From Chloroflexota bacterium (GTDB taxonomy: Bacteria > Chloroflexota > Limnocylindria > Limnocylindrales > CSP1-4), in the NCBI GenBank assembly GCA_021825385.1, contig JAKAHU010000004.1:1-33912 (forward strand): 33,912 bases of DNA. Direction: 5' to 3'. Numbering within the stretch: the stretch's first letter is position 1; each line of letters opens with the position of its first letter. Under the pieces are notes generated by a model. The model saw nothing but the letters and a program-made list of their open reading frames with translations, was not told where the DNA came from and did not search any database. Position numbers and translations under genes: made by a program. Of the stretch, positions 30,710 to 33,912 are shown one piece after another.

Positions 30710-32277
30710 CGCTCGCCGGGACGAGCCCGGTGTTCGGGCCGCCGACGATCACCCTCGCGGAGTGGACGGCTGCGCTCGCCTCCTCGCCCGTCGCGCCGAA
30801 CGCGGCGGCGCTGTACGCGCTGGTGGTCGCGGCGGGCATGGACCCGGCCGTCGCACTCGGGCAGTTCGCGGCCGAGTCGAGCTACGGGACGAAGGGCTAC
30901 GCGGTCACCACCCACAACTGGGGCAACAACCTGTGGGCATCGTGGACGGCCCAGTTCGGCGGCACGCCGTACGCGCCCGGCAACGGCTATACGTACGTCC
31001 AGTACCCCGACTGGACCCACGGCATGCAGGCGTACCTGTACCTGATGGGCCAGTACCGCACGTGGGGCTGGGCGACCAACCTCACCACGATGGTCGGCTA
31101 CTGGCTGTCCGGGTCGCCGACGGTCACTCCGCGCGTCACGCAGTACGTCAACAACATCATCAGTGCCGCGCAGTCGGCGGCGCTGCAGTCGAACTACCTG
31201 CCCGCCTTCCAGACCGAGCGCGACGAGCCCGCCCCGTGGGACGACTGCACCCGCCGCTCGGTGGGCATGCTGGTGGACTGGATGACCCACGGCGCCACGG
31301 TCACCAACGGCGAGGGTATCCCGGCCACGGGCGGCGGCACGCCGGGCAAGGGCGCCACGGATCTCGCCACGGCCGCGGCGTGGGTCAAGCTGACGTTCGG
31401 CATCGACATCGGCTGTCTATACGCGAGTCCGCCGACGTTCGCGCAGCTGCAGGGCCTCACGGGCGGCATGGTCGTCCAAGGGCTCTACGGCGCGGTTCCC
31501 GCCCCCTACGACCGCTGGGACCCCACGTTCACGGGCGGCCACGCCGTGTTCGCCTACCACGACGCCGACGGGTTCTTCGTCATGGACCCGCTGGGCGACC
31601 CCGCGCAGGGCTACAGGGGCGAGACGTGGCCCGACGACGTGGTACAGGCGTACGCCTACGGCCTGTCCGGCAACCAGACGGTGCTCTGCGCCGTGCCAGC
31701 CACGGAGGATCAGGTGGTCACACTCACCGGGACGCCGGGCTACTACGACGCGCCGCTCGGGGCGCAGATCTACGCGCTCGACGGCGTGACGCCGCTCACC
31801 AAGCTGGACTACTACCCCCCCTCGACCGGGATCTACAGCCCCGGCGCGACCAGCCCGACGCAGCGCGCGGTCATCATCGACCACGGCGGCGTCAAGGGCA
31901 TGGTGGCGGTCATGAACCTGTCCGACCTGACGCTCCGCGGCGGCGCCGTGGTGCCGGTCCCCTCGCCGACCCCGACCCCTGCGCCGGTCATCACGATCCT
32001 GAACTGGCTGCCTGCGCCGCTCGCGAAGTTCCTGCAGGACGCGGCGGTCGGGGCGGCCGAGGGCGTGGCGGTGGTCAACCTCGCCCCCTACCTGCCCGTG
32101 GCGGGGAGCCAGTTCACCCTGCATCAGGGCGGCGTGCTCGCGGTCGTACTATTCATGGCCGCCCTCAACGGCATCCGCGGCCGGGCCGGGAACGACCTGC
32201 CCGCGCTGCTGAACTGGTTGGCGGGACTGATCCAGCCCGTGCCGCAGCCGACCAATGTCACCCCACCGCAGCCCTGA
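30706..32277 (+). CDS. composite endolysin: glucosaminidase/lysozyme-like domain, C39-like domain, C-terminal membrane segment
   Basis: AGMDPAVALGQFAAESSYGTKGYAVTTHNWGNNLW; PWDDCTRRSVGMLVDW...GGHAVFAYHDADGFFVMDPLG; hydrophobic GGVLAVVLFMAALNGI near the C-terminus. Confidence 0.7.
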   Translation: MTLAGTSPVFGPPTITLAEWTAALASSPVAPNAAALYALVVAAGMDPAVALGQFAAESSYGTKGYAVTTHNWGNNLWASWTAQFGGTPYAPGNGYTYVQYPDWTHGMQAYLYLMGQYRTWGWATNLTTMVGYWLSGSPTVTPRVTQYVNNIISAAQSAALQSNYLPAFQTERDEPAPWDDCTRRSVGMLVDWMTHGATVTNGEGIPATGGGTPGKGATDLATAAAWVKLTFGIDIGCLYASPPTFAQLQGLTGGMVVQGLYGAVPAPYDRWDPTFTGGHAVFAYHDADGFFVMDPLGDPAQGYRGETWPDDVVQAYAYGLSGNQTVLCAVPATEDQVVTLTGTPGYYDAPLGAQIYALDGVTPLTKLDYYPPSTGIYSPGATSPTQRAVIIDHGGVKGMVAVMNLSDLTLRGGAVVPVPSPTPTPAPVITILNWLPAPLAKFLQDAAVGAAEGVAVVNLAPYLPVAGSQFTLHQGGVLAVVLFMAALNGIRGRAGNDLPALLNWLAGLIQPVPQPTNVTPPQP

Positions 32278-32290
32278 CGGGAGGCCGACC

Positions 32291-33127
32291 ATGACGGTCC
32301 AGATCACCAGCTCGACCAGTCTACCGTCGGGCACCACGGAACACGTCGGGGCGCACACGCCCCGCTGGACGCTCGACGGTGCCCCGATCACGCACGGCGG
32401 CCCGTCCGGCGACGGGTCGGTCGGCCCGGCCATCCTCGCGTTCGACCAGATCGACCAGCTCACCGGGGACCTGACCGGGTCCTACTGGCGCACTACGACC
32501 AAGCCGCCCGTCTACATCGAGGCATCTGCCGTGCAGGCGCCCGCGCCGAGGGTGGCGGCGTTCGCGGGCTCGTTCCCGGCGGGCTTCGACGCGGCCATCG
32601 CGATGCCGCAGGATGCCGGTCCGGAGCTGGCGCTCTCGGTCAACGAGTACGCCGTGCTGGTGCAGGGCAGCGCCATCGTGGTGGACTTCGCGGCCGAGGG
32701 ATCGCGATGGATGTGCGACATGATCGGCAACCCCGACTACCAGAACCAGCTGTACGCGCGCCTGCTGGCCCTGACCAACGCGGTGCAGCGGCCCGACCTC
32801 AACGGGATGCCCGCGCTGCAGGACGGCGGCGAGATCAACGGCCAGCCGGTGCTGCCCGCGATCACGGCCTGTCAGGCCGAGATCAACCGCGTCGAGCTGG
32901 CGGGCACCAACACCGGGCTCGGCGCGCACCGCACGCTCGACCCGGCCACGTTCCTGCCCGCGCTCGTCCACAGCGAGGGCGTCTACGTGGACGGCTGCCC
33001 GGAGGTGCAGGCGGCGCTGGAGTCAGCGAAGGTGGCCGCGCAGCCGACGCCGACGTGGGCGTGGAAGGCCGAGTTCGCGAAGGTCTGGGGCCCCATCGTC
33101 TACCAGCCGGGCGCGTACCCGTCGTGA
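32291..33127 (+). CDS. hypothetical phage protein
   Basis: MTVQITSSTSLPSGTTEHVGAHTPRWTLDG...; clear single long frame after the endolysin. Confidence 0.65.
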   Translation: MTVQITSSTSLPSGTTEHVGAHTPRWTLDGAPITHGGPSGDGSVGPAILAFDQIDQLTGDLTGSYWRTTTKPPVYIEASAVQAPAPRVAAFAGSFPAGFDAAIAMPQDAGPELALSVNEYAVLVQGSAIVVDFAAEGSRWMCDMIGNPDYQNQLYARLLALTNAVQRPDLNGMPALQDGGEINGQPVLPAITACQAEINRVELAGTNTGLGAHRTLDPATFLPALVHSEGVYVDGCPEVQAALESAKVAAQPTPTWAWKAEFAKVWGPIVYQPGAYPS

Positions 33128-33354
33128 CGCGGCAGCTCGACGACACCGGGAACCGCTCGGTCGTCGTCCTGTTCGTCCTGACGGTGCTGGCGTGGATCGG
33201 TCTGGAGGCGTACTTCATCGCCAACGGCCGGCCCACCATCAGCGCGCGGGTGCGGGCGCTGTACGCGGCGGACCCCGACACCGGCGTCCTCTCGGCCCTC
33301 GTGATCGGCCTGCTCACCGCCCACTTCTGGTTCAGCCAGCGGGGGCGCGACTGA
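33124..33354 (+). CDS. two-TM membrane protein, candidate holin
   Basis: SVVVLFVLTVLAWIGLEAYFIANG...VLSALVIGLLTAHFWFSQRGRD, located after the lysin genes. Confidence 0.5.
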   Translation: MTRQLDDTGNRSVVVLFVLTVLAWIGLEAYFIANGRPTISARVRALYAADPDTGVLSALVIGLLTAHFWFSQRGRD

Positions 33355-33578
33355 TGGACGGGATCGCTGCCGCCATCGCCGCGCAGGCCGCCTCGGCCGC
33401 GCGTATGCCGCTCCGCATCCCCCTGTCATCTGGACGGTTCGCGGACGTGAGCCTGCCGCGCGACGCGACGGCCGAGGAGCTGGCCGACCTCGCGGCCGTT
33501 CTGCTCGGCCCGGTACGCGCGCAGTGCGCGGCCAACCGGCCCGGGGCCTCGGCCCGCACGCGCATCCTCGTGCCGTGA
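33354..33578 (+). CDS. hypothetical protein
   Basis: MDGIAAAIAAQAASAARMPLRIPLSSGRFADVSLPRDATAEELADLAAVL. Confidence 0.5.
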   Translation: MDGIAAAIAAQAASAARMPLRIPLSSGRFADVSLPRDATAEELADLAAVLLGPVRAQCAANRPGASARTRILVP

Positions 33579-33781
33579 GTCGACCGGAGATGCTGACGGC
33601 GGCCTCTCCCGCCTACTGCGAGTGCGGCCTGCCGCTGGCAACGCACCCGCCGCTGCGCGACCCCGGCCCGCTCCGGAGCTGGCACGCGGCGCGCCACCTC
33701 GACGAGGGCACGTCGCGCCGCGTGCGGGAGCGGCCGCTGACCGACGCGGCGAAGGCCCACATGCGGGCCCCGGTGACGTGA
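33575..33781 (+). CDS. small Cys/His-containing protein
   Basis: VSRPEMLTAASPAYCECGLPLATHPPLRDPGPLRSWHAARHL, GTGA junction. Confidence 0.45.
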   Translation: MSRPEMLTAASPAYCECGLPLATHPPLRDPGPLRSWHAARHLDEGTSRRVRERPLTDAAKAHMRAPVT

Positions 33782-33912
33782 CCCTGCCGGAGGTCCTACT
33801 GGGGGCCGCCTGCCTCGCGCTGGCCGTGCTCTGGGTCCGCGCCGAGCTGGCCTCACAGCACCTGCGCGACGACCTGCGAGCGGGGACCGCCAACGCGCTC
33901 AGCGCCTCCGAG
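33778..33912 (+). CDS. membrane protein (3' end lies outside the window)
   Basis: VTLPEVLLGAACLALAVLWVRAELASQHLRDDLRAGTANALSASE, open to the end of the window. Confidence 0.45.
   Translation, partial: MTLPEVLLGAACLALAVLWVRAELASQHLRDDLRAGTANALSASE

Noticed and set aside
1-33912. tRNA genes or an integrase
   Set aside because: No cloverleaf-like T-arm/anticodon arrangement or recombinase motif was noticed by eye; tRNAscan-SE and a profile search would be needed to exclude them.

Overview
High-GC window that reads as part of a tailed-phage genome (or prophage), most likely from an actinobacterial-type host; the host is inferred from composition and gene style only. Layout: (1) a leftward arm (1-7545) of small, mostly ATGA/GTGA-coupled genes, including an XRE-type HTH protein, a SWIM-like zinc protein, a Pol X-like nucleotidyltransferase and a SAM-methyltransferase-like protein; (2) a divergent control region (about 7546-7875); (3) a rightward replication/modification arm: AEP/TOTE-type primase with C-terminal CHC2-like zinc domain, RecA/RepA-type ATPase, HNH nuclease, ParB-DNA methyltransferase fusion, DUF932 protein, XF1762-like protein, SbcC/Rad50-like ATPase and further HNH proteins; (4) packaging genes (TerS-like, TerL); (5) a run of tiny zinc-finger and membrane proteins, a PLD-family protein, a C39-like cysteine peptidase, a composite endolysin and a possible holin. 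No portal, capsid or tail gene, tRNA or CRISPR array was recognised. The most unusual signals are: five near-perfect 22-35 nt hairpins packed into the linker of the ParB-methyltransferase ORF; six exact copies of TACCCATTGACA, each forming a -35 element of a promoter and most linked to a shared CAGCAAGGGGAG leader; an operator-like array of four GTGTACAC palindromes around a TAGAAT box; a 13x GTAC palindrome-rich intergenic region next to the replication genes; and two interleaved 11-bp inverted repeats upstream of an HNH gene that look like a bistable RNA switch.
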